From contig NZ_LT860099.1 in the NCBI RefSeq assembly GCF_900184995.1, positions 584,269 to 648,268 of the forward strand: a stretch of 64,000 nt of DNA, in the 5' to 3' direction. The notes under the pieces were generated by a model, which worked only from the letters and a program-made list of their open reading frames with translations, searched no databases and had not been told where the DNA came from. Within the stretch, counting starts at the first letter, position 1. Every line of letters begins with the position of its first letter. The DNA comes from Konateibacter massiliensis (GTDB taxonomy: Bacteria; Bacillota; Clostridia; Lachnospirales; Lachnospiraceae). Shown in pieces: positions 44,115 to 53,948 of the stretch. Position numbers and translations under genes: made by a program.

Positions 44115-45839
44115 TTATAGCTCTGCTGCTGCAATCTCCGGCCTCTTCGCCTCCAATGCCTTATGTTCATAGTGCATGGATTTGTAGAACGTGATTCCAC
44201 CTGACATTACGGTTACTTTTGAATAACCGCTCTGCATTAAGATTCTGGCAGCGTTATAAGCGCGAATACCTACCGCACAGTATACGATAATCAGCTTATC
44301 TTTGTCAAGCTCCTCCATACGGTCTCTAAGCTGCCCAAGCGGTATATGATAAGACTCAGGAACAGCATATGCCTGCCTCTCAATCGCCTCGGTTACATCA
44401 AGTATTGTAAACGTCTCCTTGTCACCGTTTGCAATCAGCTCATCCACTTCGTCATACTCAATAAAGGAAACGTGACCCAACAATACATTTTCTGCCACAA
44501 ATCCGAGCATATTGACAGGATCCTTTGCAGAAGAAAACGGCGGTGCATAGGCAAGCTCCAATTCGGCAAGATCATAGATTGTGCCGTTTAAACGCATCGT
44601 TGTGGCAATCGTGTCAATTCTCTTGTCAACACCCTTTCGCCCTATAATCTGAGCGCCTAGTATCCTTCCATCCTTCTCAAACAGCAATTTCAGTGTGAGC
44701 GGTGTTGCTCCCGGGTAATAGCCGGCATGGGACTTCTGATTGATAAGCACGGTATAATAGTCTTTATTTTTTATCTTATTCTGTGCCTTGAGTGTTTTTT
44801 CATTTACACCAACTGTTGCAACATTTAAATCAAATACTTTTGCCACAGCAGTTCCCAAGGAGCCGTTATACTTTTTCTTTGCTCCGGCTATGTTGTCTGC
44901 CGCGATACGTCCCTGTTTATTGGCAGGTCCCGCCAATGGAATCATCGTTTTTTCCTTCAAAACGTAATTTTTTACCTCAATCACGTCACCAACCGCATAA
45001 ATATTGGGAACGGAGGTCTGAAGGTACTCATTGACAACAATTCCGCCTCTCTGGTTCAGCTCAAGTCCTGCTTCCTTTGCCAGAAGGCTGTTTGGTTTGA
45101 CACCGATAGATAAAATAATCATATCCACGGTAACCGTGTTGCCGCTTGTCAACAAAATCTGTGTGCCGTCATTTGTTTTCACAAATGACTTAACTCCGTC
45201 TCCTAACACAAGGGAAACGTTGTTTTTCTCCATATTTTCATGTAAAAGCTGTGCGATTTCAAAATCTGCCGGTGCCATAACCTGATTCTGCATTTCAATC
45301 AAGGTTACATCAATGCCTGCATGATGTAAATTTTCTGCCATTTCAAGCCCGATAAAACCGCCACCGATAACGGCTGCGCTTTGAGGTTTCTCTTCCTGTA
45401 AAAAGGCTTTGATTTTATCTGTATCCCGTATCGTCCATAGAGTAAAAATATTTTCCTGATCAATCCCCTCGAGCGGAGGTTTAATCGGCGAAGAACCGGT
45501 TGCCACAATTAAATTGTCATAGCTCTCCTCATATTCTTCCCCTGTTTTAACGTTTTTAACTACGACGCTTTGTTTATCCGACTTAATTTGGGTTACCTCG
45601 GAAAGAACACGAACCTCAATGTTAAAGCGTTTTTTCATTCCTTCCGGTGTCTGAAGAAGAAGCTCATCTCTGTTTTGAATCACATCCCCAATATAGTAAG
45701 GCAATCCGCAATTGGCAAAGGAAATGTAATCACCTTTCTCCAATATGATAATCTCTGCCTCTGCATCCAATCTTCGAAGACGCGCTGCCGCGGAGGCACC
45801 TCCTGCTACACCGCCAATAATTACTGTTTTTTTGCTCAT
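44115..45839 (-). CDS. CoA-disulfide reductase with rhodanese domain
   Basis: 574 residues from the ATG at 45839, preceded by AAAGGAGTG. FAD-binding IIGGVAGGASAAARLRR (about 7-23), the CoADR active Cys C44 in FANCGLPYY, NAD-binding AAVIGGGFIGLEMAE, and a C-terminal rhodanese domain (about 465-560) with C521 in VYCAVGIRA. The family reduces CoA disulfide or persulfides with NAD(P)H. Such fused enzymes protect against polysulfide and oxygen stress. Promoter region has TATAAT but no clear -35. Confidence 0.93.
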   Translation of the reverse strand: MSKKTVIIGGVAGGASAAARLRRLDAEAEIIILEKGDYISFANCGLPYYIGDVIQNRDELLLQTPEGMKKRFNIEVRVLSEVTQIKSDKQSVVVKNVKTGEEYEESYDNLIVATGSSPIKPPLEGIDQENIFTLWTIRDTDKIKAFLQEEKPQSAAVIGGGFIGLEMAENLHHAGIDVTLIEMQNQVMAPADFEIAQLLHENMEKNNVSLVLGDGVKSFVKTNDGTQILLTSGNTVTVDMIILSIGVKPNSLLAKEAGLELNQRGGIVVNEYLQTSVPNIYAVGDVIEVKNYVLKEKTMIPLAGPANKQGRIAADNIAGAKKKYNGSLGTAVAKVFDLNVATVGVNEKTLKAQNKIKNKDYYTVLINQKSHAGYYPGATPLTLKLLFEKDGRILGAQIIGRKGVDKRIDTIATTMRLNGTIYDLAELELAYAPPFSSAKDPVNMLGFVAENVLLGHVSFIEYDEVDELIANGDKETFTILDVTEAIERQAYAVPESYHIPLGQLRDRMEELDKDKLIIVYCAVGIRAYNAARILMQSGYSKVTVMSGGITFYKSMHYEHKALEAKRPEIAAAEL

Positions 45840-45972
45840 AATCAATACACTCCTTTATTCGTTAATATGTTAAAAATTTAACTTTATAGATTGCTGAAAC
45901 TGTTTTGATTCTGATTATAAGCTCCTTTTGCTGTGTATTCTGTAACTAAGTCACATTGTTATATTGAGCTAT

Positions 45973-47325
45973 TTATGCGTTGTCGTTTTTCTCTGTGTCC
46001 TTTTTCTTCTTATTTTCCTCTCTCTTCGTCTTGATTTCTTCGATTTTGGTATGAAGTTTTGATTCTTCGTCCTTTTTGCCTGAATTATAAAACTTCTCGT
46101 TTGTGTCCTCATCAATATAATCTAGATTGAAGTAATCGCCTGTCCGAAACGGCAAATCATGAGCAATCAATGTTCGATTGATAAATGCCTTGATTAAGGT
46201 ATAGACAACCGCAAACACCGGAACTCCGATAAACATACCGAGTATTCCGAACAAACCGCCGCCAAGCAAAATAGCAACGATAACCCAAAAGCTGGAAAGC
46301 CCTGTGGACTGGCCAAGTATCTTCGGCGCCAGTATATTTCCGTCCAAGGTCTGTAAAAGCATGATAAATATAATAAAATAAATACATTTTATAGGGTCTA
46401 CCAATAAAATTAATAAGCCGCTTGGTATCGCACCAAGATAAGGCCCAAAAAACGGTATCACATTTGCCACACCTACGATAACACTGACAAGCACTGCATA
46501 TGGTGTACCCATCAGACTTGTACCGATAAAACATAAAATTCCGACAATAAAGGAATCCAGCAATGTACCGCTTATGAACCCGCTGAACATATCATTTGTC
46601 AGTCTGAGGTTTTTGATTAAAATATTTGCTCTATATGGCTTTAACACTGCATATACAAGCTTTTTTGTCTGTGCTGCAAACAGCTCCTTGCTGCTCATCA
46701 CGTAAATTGACACAATCGCACCGATAAAAAGATTTTTCAAAACGCCGATAAAGCTCATAACACCTGAGGAAAGCTGCATTACAAACTGATTAATTCGCGG
46801 TAAAATCTGTGTATTTAAAAACTTCTCCATATAATCTGAAATTGTATCCAAGGAAGCAAGTACATTTGTCTCCCACTCAGGATTGTCCGTAAAAACCTGC
46901 TGAAGAAGAGTCGAAAAATTCTCATAATTTTGAGGAAATGAGGTGATTAGGCTGCTGATGCTGATAAATAGCTGTGGTATAAGGAGAGAAAACAATCCAA
47001 CCAAGGCTAAAATCGCCATTGAAAGCGTAATAAAAATGGTCAGTGCCCTGATTCTTTTTTTGCTCTTTTTGGTCTTTTCCTTCTTCCACTTTTCATAGAA
47101 TAAAGGATTAAACACATGCTTTTCCAAATAGTTTACAACCGGTGATAACAGATATGCAATCACAAGCCCATAGATAACAGGCATTAATATGGTAATCCAT
47201 TTGCCGAAAAAGCCTTTCATTTCTCCAATATGAAATACTCCGAAAAAAAATAAAATGCTGATTGCTATGACTGAAAATGCGGTTACGCCCCAATATAAAT
47301 ACTTTTTGTCCCAATGGTACTTCAT
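45973..47325 (-). CDS. AI-2E family transporter
   Basis: 450 residues with about eight hydrophobic segments; signature VGVANVIPFFGPYLGAIPSGLL at about 275-296 and GGGLFGILGMFIGVPVFAV near 360. The C-terminal 50 residues are charged, rich in Lys and Glu, and cytoplasmic. Members move small molecules or sodium ions, or export autoinducer-2 in some cases. It follows a hairpin at 47356 and may be monocistronic. Confidence 0.9.
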   Translation of the reverse strand: MKYHWDKKYLYWGVTAFSVIAISILFFFGVFHIGEMKGFFGKWITILMPVIYGLVIAYLLSPVVNYLEKHVFNPLFYEKWKKEKTKKSKKRIRALTIFITLSMAILALVGLFSLLIPQLFISISSLITSFPQNYENFSTLLQQVFTDNPEWETNVLASLDTISDYMEKFLNTQILPRINQFVMQLSSGVMSFIGVLKNLFIGAIVSIYVMSSKELFAAQTKKLVYAVLKPYRANILIKNLRLTNDMFSGFISGTLLDSFIVGILCFIGTSLMGTPYAVLVSVIVGVANVIPFFGPYLGAIPSGLLILLVDPIKCIYFIIFIMLLQTLDGNILAPKILGQSTGLSSFWVIVAILLGGGLFGILGMFIGVPVFAVVYTLIKAFINRTLIAHDLPFRTGDYFNLDYIDEDTNEKFYNSGKKDEESKLHTKIEEIKTKREENKKKKDTEKNDNA

Positions 47326-47355
47326 TTTTATCCTCCATAACTCTTATGATAGCAA

Positions 47356-47382
47356 GATGAAGGGACAAACAGTCCCTTCATC
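47356..47382. terminator. Hairpin between efflux operon and AI-2E transporter gene
   Basis: GATGAAGGGAC and GTCCCTTCATC form a perfect 11-bp stem with loop AAACA. In the minus direction it is 43 bases after the MacB-like permease stop; the T run after it is short, so it may be a leader structure of the transporter gene instead. Confidence 0.65.
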
Positions 47383-47424
47383 ATTTAATATTATAAACAG
47401 TATACCATATTTTATGAAATTTTA

Positions 47425-48717
47425 CTATTCATATCTTAACGCATCAATCGGATTCATTTTTGCTGCCTTGTTTGCAGGATAATAACCGAAGAAAATTCCG
47501 ATTGTCATAGAGAATACGAGTGATACGACAATACTTGTAACCGAGGCGCTTGCCGGATAGCCAAGCAATGTAGCCGCCACGTTCCCTAACACGACACCTA
47601 CTATAATTCCCAATATTCCTCCTATCATACAGATAATAACAGCTTCAACAATAAATTGAAGTCTTATGGAGGCATTCGTTGCTCCGAGTGCTTTTCGTGT
47701 ACCAATTTCTCTGGTTCGCTCTGTAATGGAAACAAGCATGATATTCATAACACCGATACCGCCTACCAATAGGGCGATTCCCGCAATAACAGCAATTGCA
47801 ATTGTTATAGTTGAAAGCATATCTGTCATTGTCGAAACAATAGATTCCATACTAAACGCACTTACCTCAAAATCATTGTTGTTTCTGTAATATGGCTCAA
47901 AAAAGCGTTCAATCTGAGAAACAAAGGTAGTTGAATCAACTCCTGTCTTTGTGACAACAGAAAACTGAGAATAACCTGTTGTATGTGTTAAATTAGCCGC
48001 TGCCTTTAATGGGATGTACAGGCTCGTTGTGATATCCTCATCGGAGCTTGTGGAAAAGCTGTAGGCTGATTCCTCATATTCATAAACACCAACGATGGTA
48101 TAGGTGATATACTTATCATTTGTTTTTACTTCAACAGAGCTTCCTATCGCTTTATTCAAATCCCCGTCAAACATATTGTTGACAAATTTATCTGAAACAA
48201 TTGCTACCTTTTTTGCCTCATCAAAATCACGTTCGGAAAAAATGCCGCCTTTTAAGAAATCCATTTCGTTTGCCGAAAAATATCCTGCACTCACCCCAAT
48301 AACCTGTGTGTTAGCAGATTTATTACCTGATTTAGACTCTCCGCTTCCGACCGTAATACTCGCTGAGATCGTTTCAATAGAATCGGGATAGGTTTCTGTC
48401 AGGCTCTGAATCATTTCTGTTGTAAAATAATCCTTTTCCTCTGCCTGTACACTTCGTCTGCCGCTTCCGCCAAACACTGCACCGGTCTCGTTCACTTCCT
48501 CCTCTTCTGATTTTTGCTGAAGCCCTACCGTAATGTTGTTTGCTCCCATCGATTCCATAGAAGAGGAAACTGAATTTGTAAGAGAATCACCTACGGTCAT
48601 AATCGCAATAACCGAGCCGATACCGATAATGATTCCAAGCATGGTGAGAAGTGCTCTCATCTTGTTTGCCAGCAAGCTGTTAATTGCAAGTAAGATATTT
48701 TCTATAAATAATGTCAT
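47425..48717 (-). CDS. MacB-like ABC transporter permease
   Basis: 430 residues. One N-terminal helix, a large external MacB_PCD domain (about 45-290) and three C-terminal helices (FtsX domain, with RTREIGTRKALGATNASI). It overlaps the ATPase gene by 4 bases. With the ATPase and the adaptor it forms a MacAB-type pump; the substrate may be an antimicrobial peptide or drug. The external domain is unusually Ser/Gly/Glu-rich (GGSGRRS, EEEEVNE). Confidence 0.93.
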   Translation of the reverse strand: MTLFIENILLAINSLLANKMRALLTMLGIIIGIGSVIAIMTVGDSLTNSVSSSMESMGANNITVGLQQKSEEEEVNETGAVFGGSGRRSVQAEEKDYFTTEMIQSLTETYPDSIETISASITVGSGESKSGNKSANTQVIGVSAGYFSANEMDFLKGGIFSERDFDEAKKVAIVSDKFVNNMFDGDLNKAIGSSVEVKTNDKYITYTIVGVYEYEESAYSFSTSSDEDITTSLYIPLKAAANLTHTTGYSQFSVVTKTGVDSTTFVSQIERFFEPYYRNNNDFEVSAFSMESIVSTMTDMLSTITIAIAVIAGIALLVGGIGVMNIMLVSITERTREIGTRKALGATNASIRLQFIVEAVIICMIGGILGIIVGVVLGNVAATLLGYPASASVTSIVVSLVFSMTIGIFFGYYPANKAAKMNPIDALRYE

Positions 48718-49418
48718 ACAAGCGCACTCCCCTTTCTCTCTTGAACTACATTGCCATCCTTAAGTGTAATAATTCGCTGCGTCTCCTCTGCCAATTCATT
48801 CGAGTGAGTGATTAACACAATGGTTTTTCCCTGTTCTTTGTTAAGCTTGTGAAACAAGTCCATTACCATACGTCCGGTCTGGGAATCCAATGCTCCGGTA
48901 GGCTCATCGGCAAGAATGATTGCAGGGTCATTTGCCATCGCTCTTGCGATTGCCACACGCTGCTTCTGGCCACCGGATAATTCCTCTGGTTTATGCTTTA
49001 ATCTATCACCAATTCCTACCAAATCCAAAAGCTCCCTTGCCCGTTCTACACGCTCTTTCCTCTTTGTACCGGAATAGAGCATCGGAAGCTCCACATTTTT
49101 TAGTGCCGTCGTCTTTGAAATTAAATTGTATGTCTGGAATACAAAACCGATTTTCTGGTTTCGTATCTTGGAAAGCTCATGATCCTTCGCCGCACTGACA
49201 TCCACGCCGTCGAGAACATAATTTCCCTCTGTCGGGCGGTCCAGAATACCGATGACATTCATCAAAGTACTTTTTCCTGAGCCGGATGCACCGACGATGG
49301 ATACAAACTCTCCTTCCTCAACCGAAAGGGAAATACCGTTTAATATTTGAAGTTCATTTGGCTCTCCGATGTAAAAACGCTTTATAATATTGTCTAACTC
49401 TATAATTTTTTTAGCCAT
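48714..49418 (-). CDS. MacB/LolD-like ABC transporter ATPase
   Basis: 234 residues: Walker A GASGSGKST (about 42-50), signature LSGGQKQRVAIARA, Walker B ILADEPTGALD, His loop LITHSNELA. It powers the permease at 47425 and starts 9 bases after the adaptor gene ends. Confidence 0.95.
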   Translation of the reverse strand: MAKKIIELDNIIKRFYIGEPNELQILNGISLSVEEGEFVSIVGASGSGKSTLMNVIGILDRPTEGNYVLDGVDVSAAKDHELSKIRNQKIGFVFQTYNLISKTTALKNVELPMLYSGTKRKERVERARELLDLVGIGDRLKHKPEELSGGQKQRVAIARAMANDPAIILADEPTGALDSQTGRMVMDLFHKLNKEQGKTIVLITHSNELAEETQRIITLKDGNVVQERKGSALV

Positions 49419-49427
49419 AATAACCTC

Positions 49428-51197
49428 CTAGAAACCTCCCATCGGTCCCATGTTCATAAACTGGGATGCATCTGCGTTGGTAGAAGGTACTACAATACTC
49501 ATGCCCTCTGTAATCTCATCACTGATAATCTCCATGTAATAATCTGTCTCCATACCAAGTGTTACTTTCATCTCAACCGGCGGTTGATTTTCTCCTGTGA
49601 CAACTTGAATGGTTCCCTCTGTATCAGAAACCGTTGTCACCGCGTCATAAGGAACTGCATAGACATTTTCCTTCGTCTCTAAAACAATACTCAATTTGGC
49701 GGTCATACCAAGTCTGATTTTGTCATTCGGCGTATCTACCGAAACCTTTACTTCATAGGTTACATCACTGCTGGTAGATGTGGTTGCAGATGTCGATGTT
49801 TTCGGTGTTGGGGAAATATATGTAATTGTTCCGTTTAGCTCTTCCTCCCCGGTTGCATTTGTTTTGATAATAACAGACATTCCGGTATACAAATCACCGA
49901 TATCATATTCATCAACCGTTGTCTCAACCACATAAGAGCTGTCATCTTTAATTGTAAACATATCGCCTCCGGCATAAATATCTCCGGCGCTTACATTTAC
50001 AGCCGTCACAACACCGCTGATTCTCGCTGTCACATTTCCTTTTTCCAACTGCTCCTCATATTTTTCCAACTCCTGTGCTTTTGCATCCAGACTGGTCTCA
50101 TTGGAAAGTCTTGTGGATGCCAAACTTTCCTGCTGTGAGCTTACGGTGTTATTGTTGCTTCTGTTTGTACTGTCACGCTCGGTCACGGAATTGTCGTATG
50201 TTTTTTGTGCCGAATCAACCACCGCTTCCGCTGAAGCAAGCTGTGTTTCTAAAGAAGATTTGTTTGCTTTCGCTGTTTCATATGCAGTCGTTGCTGCTTC
50301 ATATGCTGCAGACGCCTTCTCATATGCTGCTTTTGCCTCATTATAGGATGAGCTTACGGCATCTAACTGTGACTTTGCATTGCTGGTTACCTGCAATTTT
50401 TCTGTCAATGTATTTTTAGCTTCTGTTAACTGGGCATTTAAACCTGCCAATACAGTCGCATCACTTGTTGCAGCTATTTGTGTTTCCAAACTTTTTACAT
50501 TTGCTTCTGCCGCTTCGGATGCAAGCTTTGCCGTTTCATATGCTGTGTTTTTGCTATTATAATCCGGTGTCAGACTGTCATAGGTTTTCTTTGCGCTTGT
50601 ATAAGCCTTTTTTGCGCTGCTATAGGTATCCTTTGTGCTCGATACTTTATCACTTGCAGAATCCAAATCATTTTCAAGATCAGTCTGTGTATTCTGTGCA
50701 TCAGTCAGATTGCTTTCCGCGTCTGCCACATTGCTGTCTGCCTGCTCAGCCTGTGCATCTCTTGTCGTTTGTGCATACGCCAGGGAGCGCTCTGCCGATT
50801 GTTCACTTAAATTATTTTGTGCGCTGCCGTTATCAAGACTCTTTTGTGCCGAAGTAACCGAATCCTGAATACTGCTCACATCAAATGTGGCAATAACATC
50901 ACCGGCACTTACCCGGTCTCCTACTTCCACATTTACTGCGGTTATCTCATAACTGGTCAGCGATGTCTGCTCGGTCTGCGTATCATTCGCCTCAATCGTT
51001 CCGGTTGCACTGATACTGTTTGTGAGTGTCCTCTTCTCAATCGTCTCTGTCTGAATGGCTGTTTGCTGCATACTTTGCATTTTATTTGCAGCAGATATAC
51101 GAAATCCAACTACTGCTGTTATGACAAGCACCACAACAACCACAAGTGCGATTACTTTCTTATTCATTTTTCGAAATACTTCTTTAAGCTTACTCAA
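49428..51197 (-). CDS. HlyD/MacA-type efflux adaptor with long coiled coil
   Basis: 589 residues from a TTG at 51195-51197, preceded by GGAGGA at a spacing of 7; ATGs further up lack a site. One N-terminal membrane helix (about 14-32, VIALVVVVVLVITAVVGF), then a lipoyl/barrel region split by an Ala/Ser/Thr-rich coiled coil at about 125-395, built of repeats like AYEKASAAYEAATTAYE, then TARISGVVTAVNVSAGD and a beta-barrel. It is 200 or more residues longer than MacA. Divergent from the two-component genes. Confidence 0.9.
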   Translation of the reverse strand: MSKLKEVFRKMNKKVIALVVVVVLVITAVVGFRISAANKMQSMQQTAIQTETIEKRTLTNSISATGTIEANDTQTEQTSLTSYEITAVNVEVGDRVSAGDVIATFDVSSIQDSVTSAQKSLDNGSAQNNLSEQSAERSLAYAQTTRDAQAEQADSNVADAESNLTDAQNTQTDLENDLDSASDKVSSTKDTYSSAKKAYTSAKKTYDSLTPDYNSKNTAYETAKLASEAAEANVKSLETQIAATSDATVLAGLNAQLTEAKNTLTEKLQVTSNAKSQLDAVSSSYNEAKAAYEKASAAYEAATTAYETAKANKSSLETQLASAEAVVDSAQKTYDNSVTERDSTNRSNNNTVSSQQESLASTRLSNETSLDAKAQELEKYEEQLEKGNVTARISGVVTAVNVSAGDIYAGGDMFTIKDDSSYVVETTVDEYDIGDLYTGMSVIIKTNATGEEELNGTITYISPTPKTSTSATTSTSSDVTYEVKVSVDTPNDKIRLGMTAKLSIVLETKENVYAVPYDAVTTVSDTEGTIQVVTGENQPPVEMKVTLGMETDYYMEIISDEITEGMSIVVPSTNADASQFMNMGPMGGF

Positions 51198-51248
51198 AAT
51201 AAATTCCTCCATTTTTTCATCATTTCCCAATAAGATAGCAAACGAATA

Positions 51249-51261
51249 TAAACTCAGTTTA
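51249..51261. promoter_or_regulatory. Candidate response-regulator site at the efflux operon
   Basis: TAAACTCAGTTTA, a palindrome with 6-base arms around one base, in the shared region between the adaptor gene and the response-regulator gene. AGTTTATAA recurs 30 bases further on. A site for the adjacent regulator is inferred from position. Confidence 0.4.
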
Positions 51262-51327
51262 AACAATGCTCATATTTTATAAATTAATATTTAGTTTATA
51301 ATTCCATGCTATACTTCGTCATATATA

Positions 51328-51357
51328 TTGCTGTTACCACGCAAAATATTATATAAT
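51328..51357 (+). promoter_or_regulatory. Promoter of the two-component genes
   Basis: TTGCTG (51328-51333) and TATAAT (51352-51357) with an 18-base spacer, about 29 bases before the chosen start. Confidence 0.6.
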
Positions 51358-51385
51358 GAATAGAAAGATTGCGAGGGAGAAAACC

Positions 51386-52063
51386 ATGTTTACAATTTTA
51401 GTCGTTGAAGATGATGATAATTTAAGACAGTTGTTTTGTACCGTATTAAATAAAAACGGATATCATACAATTGATGCTAAGGATGGCGTTGAAGCACTTG
51501 AATGTATGGATAAAGAATATATAGACCTTTTGATATCGGATATTATGATGCCGAATATGGACGGGTATGAACTCATAAAGCAGCTTCGTGCGGCACATTA
51601 TGAGATACCCATTTTGATTATCACGGCAAAAGAAAGCTTTCAGGACAAGAAACAAGGCTTTACATCCGGAACAGACGATTACATGGTAAAGCCAATCGAT
51701 GTAAATGAAATGGTGCTTCGTGTACAAGCATTGCTTCGCCGTGCTCAAATTATTACAGATCGAAAGCTTACTATTGGTAAAACTGTGCTGGAATATGACT
51801 CCCTAACTGTTTATCAGGAAGGACAAGCTCTCCTTCTTCCTCAGAAGGAATTTTATCTGCTCTATAAGCTTGCTTCTTTTCCGAATAAAATTTTTACAAG
51901 ACAAAATATTATGGATGAAATATGGGGACTGGAAAGTGAATCCGATGAGCGAACCGTAGATGTACATGTAAATCGTCTCAGAGAACGTTTTAAGGAGAAT
52001 CAAGACTTTGATATTATCACGGTAAGAGGTCTTGGTTATAAAGTGGTGAAAAAAAATGATTAA
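51386..52063 (+). CDS. OmpR-family response regulator
   Basis: 225 residues from the ATG at 51386 with GAGGGAG 6 bases upstream; the frame to 51356 adds 10 residues. Receiver domain (VVEDDDN, phospho-Asp in LISDIMMPNMDG, Lys in DDYMVKPID) and a winged helix with SDERTVDVHVNRLRERF. It overlaps the kinase gene by 8 bases, and probably controls the divergent efflux operon. Confidence 0.94.
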   Translation: MFTILVVEDDDNLRQLFCTVLNKNGYHTIDAKDGVEALECMDKEYIDLLISDIMMPNMDGYELIKQLRAAHYEIPILIITAKESFQDKKQGFTSGTDDYMVKPIDVNEMVLRVQALLRRAQIITDRKLTIGKTVLEYDSLTVYQEGQALLLPQKEFYLLYKLASFPNKIFTRQNIMDEIWGLESESDERTVDVHVNRLRERFKENQDFDIITVRGLGYKVVKKND

Positions 52064-53099
52064 AAGAAGAAATATAACTTTTTGGCTTTGCTTTGTATTG
52101 TTAGTCTTTTTCATTATGTTATTTTCTGCAATTATTATGGCAGTTATTGTGGCATGCCTCATCCATTTGGGGCTCTACCTTCCTTTTCACAAGGATCCGC
52201 TTCTTCCTATCCTATTTGTACTTTTACTCAGTACTTTTATTGGAACTGCACTTTCCATGATGGGGGGAACAATAATTATGAAGCCAATCCGTGCTTTTAG
52301 CCATGCAACCAATCTCGTTGCAAAAGGAGACTTTACCGTCCAATTGGAGGAGCGTCAAAAAATATATGAGATGGGTGAGTTGACAAGAAACTTTAACAAG
52401 ATGGTTTCTGATTTGGCAAGTATTGAAACGCTGCGCAATGATTTTATCGCCAATGTCTCTCACGAGTTTAAGACCCCGCTCTCCACAATCGAGGGCTATG
52501 TAACATTGCTTCAATCCGATGATTTAACCCCTGAACAAAAGCAGGATTATATCAACATCGTTATGAACAGCACAAGACAGCTTTCTACTTTAGCAAGTAA
52601 TATCTTAAAAATCTCTAAGCTGGAAAATCAGGATAAAATACTTGATAAAGGCTGGTTTTCCTTGGACGAACAAATTCGTCAGGCCTTACTGTGGCTGGAA
52701 ACAAAGTGGACCGAAAAAAATATTGACCTGGAGCTTGAACTCTCTTCCATTTCCTTCTATGGAAATGAAGAACTTATGATGCAGGTTTTTATCAATCTGA
52801 TTGACAATGCCATAAAATTCACGCCAAAGGAGGGTAGAATACTCATCAATGCCTATCAAACTGCTTCAGAAACCGTTATCTCCATTTCCGACACAGGAAT
52901 CGGCATATCCACTGAGGCGCAGAGCCATGTTTTTGAAAAGTTCTATCAGTCCGACAAGGCTCGTTTATCGGAAGGCAATGGCTTAGGACTTACTTTGGTA
53001 AAACATATTGTAGATTTATCTGAGGGGACGATTCATATCGAAAGTGAGAAAGATATCGGCACAACCTTTACGTTAAGACTTCCGTTGTTTTCTGAATAG
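52056..53099 (+). CDS. Sensor histidine kinase
   Basis: 347 residues: two membrane helices (about 6-35 and 48-72) with a short external loop of about 12 residues, HAMP (about 75-125), phospho-His H136 in NVSHEFKTPL, and ATPase motifs NLIDNAIKFT, DTGIGI, GNGLGLTLVK. The very short sensor loop is typical of intramembrane-sensing kinases that respond to cell-envelope drugs together with ABC pumps. Confidence 0.93.
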   Translation: MIKRRNITFWLCFVLLVFFIMLFSAIIMAVIVACLIHLGLYLPFHKDPLLPILFVLLLSTFIGTALSMMGGTIIMKPIRAFSHATNLVAKGDFTVQLEERQKIYEMGELTRNFNKMVSDLASIETLRNDFIANVSHEFKTPLSTIEGYVTLLQSDDLTPEQKQDYINIVMNSTRQLSTLASNILKISKLENQDKILDKGWFSLDEQIRQALLWLETKWTEKNIDLELELSSISFYGNEELMMQVFINLIDNAIKFTPKEGRILINAYQTASETVISISDTGIGISTEAQSHVFEKFYQSDKARLSEGNGLGLTLVKHIVDLSEGTIHIESEKDIGTTFTLRLPLFSE

Positions 53100-53153
53100 C
53101 TTTCACATGCAGCAGAAACTGCAAACAGCTTCACTTTCTTATCATTTATACAT

Positions 53154-53206
53154 AAAAACCGTAGGATGTAAATCGCTTAAACGTGAATTACAACTACGGT
53201 TTTTTC
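53154..53206. terminator. Bidirectional terminator between kinase and tdk
   Basis: AAAAACCGTAG and CTACGGTTTTTT bound the stem, with TGTAA/TTACA inside. It lies between convergent genes and has T runs in both directions. Confidence 0.88.
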
Positions 53207-53248
53207 TATTCTTTCGCAACGGTTAATTGTTAGCCATTACATGATTCA

Positions 53249-53812
53249 CTATTTTAACTGCCCGCTTCTATGGTGTTTTCTGCAAACTGCAATATAACGG
53301 TCATTGGCTCCCATTACAATCTGTTCGCCGCTTCGTATCATATTCCCTGCCTCATCAAATCTTGCATTGCAGGTAGCTGCTTTTCCGCACCAGCATACCG
53401 TCTTAATTTCTTCTATCACATCTGCCCAAGCCATAAGCCACATACTGCCTTCGAAAAACTCTCGTTTAAAATCAGTTCGCAGACCATAGCAGATAACCGG
53501 AATATTCAAATCATCTACAAGATGTACCAAAAACTCAATCTGCTCCTTCACAGCGAATTGAGCTTCATCCACGATTACACAATCATACGCCGCCAGCTCT
53601 TCGTCTTTCATCTCAGTTAACTTCTCCAGATAAACTGCTTTACTCTTCAATCCAATTCTTGATGAAACATAGGCATCCTCATCTCTCGTGTCCAACTGGG
53701 GCTTTACAAGCAATGCCTTCTTTCCTCTTTCGTGATAATTATATTCAACCATCAATGCATTGGCGCTCTTTGAACTTCCCATTGCACCATACCTAAAATA
53801 TAGCTTGGCCAT
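53249..53812 (-). CDS. tdk: Thymidine kinase
   Basis: 187 residues from the ATG at 53812, preceded by AGGAAATAAAA. P-loop GAMGSSKS (9-16), DECVIVDEAQF (metal-binding Asp/Glu) and zinc cysteines in CWCGKAATC and near the end (VCRKHH, the last ligand pattern altered). It salvages thymidine to dTMP. Monocistronic. Confidence 0.95.
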   Translation of the reverse strand: MAKLYFRYGAMGSSKSANALMVEYNYHERGKKALLVKPQLDTRDEDAYVSSRIGLKSKAVYLEKLTEMKDEELAAYDCVIVDEAQFAVKEQIEFLVHLVDDLNIPVICYGLRTDFKREFFEGSMWLMAWADVIEEIKTVCWCGKAATCNARFDEAGNMIRSGEQIVMGANDRYIAVCRKHHRSGQLK

Positions 53813-53948
53813 TTTTATTTCCTTCCTCACTGTTCCATAATTGACACCATATTGCCTTTCCTATCGTATCATAAAAAGTAATCTGGTACAATTCTTAATT
53901 TTAGTTTAGGGGCGGTGCTGCAGGCCGAACTATATTGGGATATAATCT

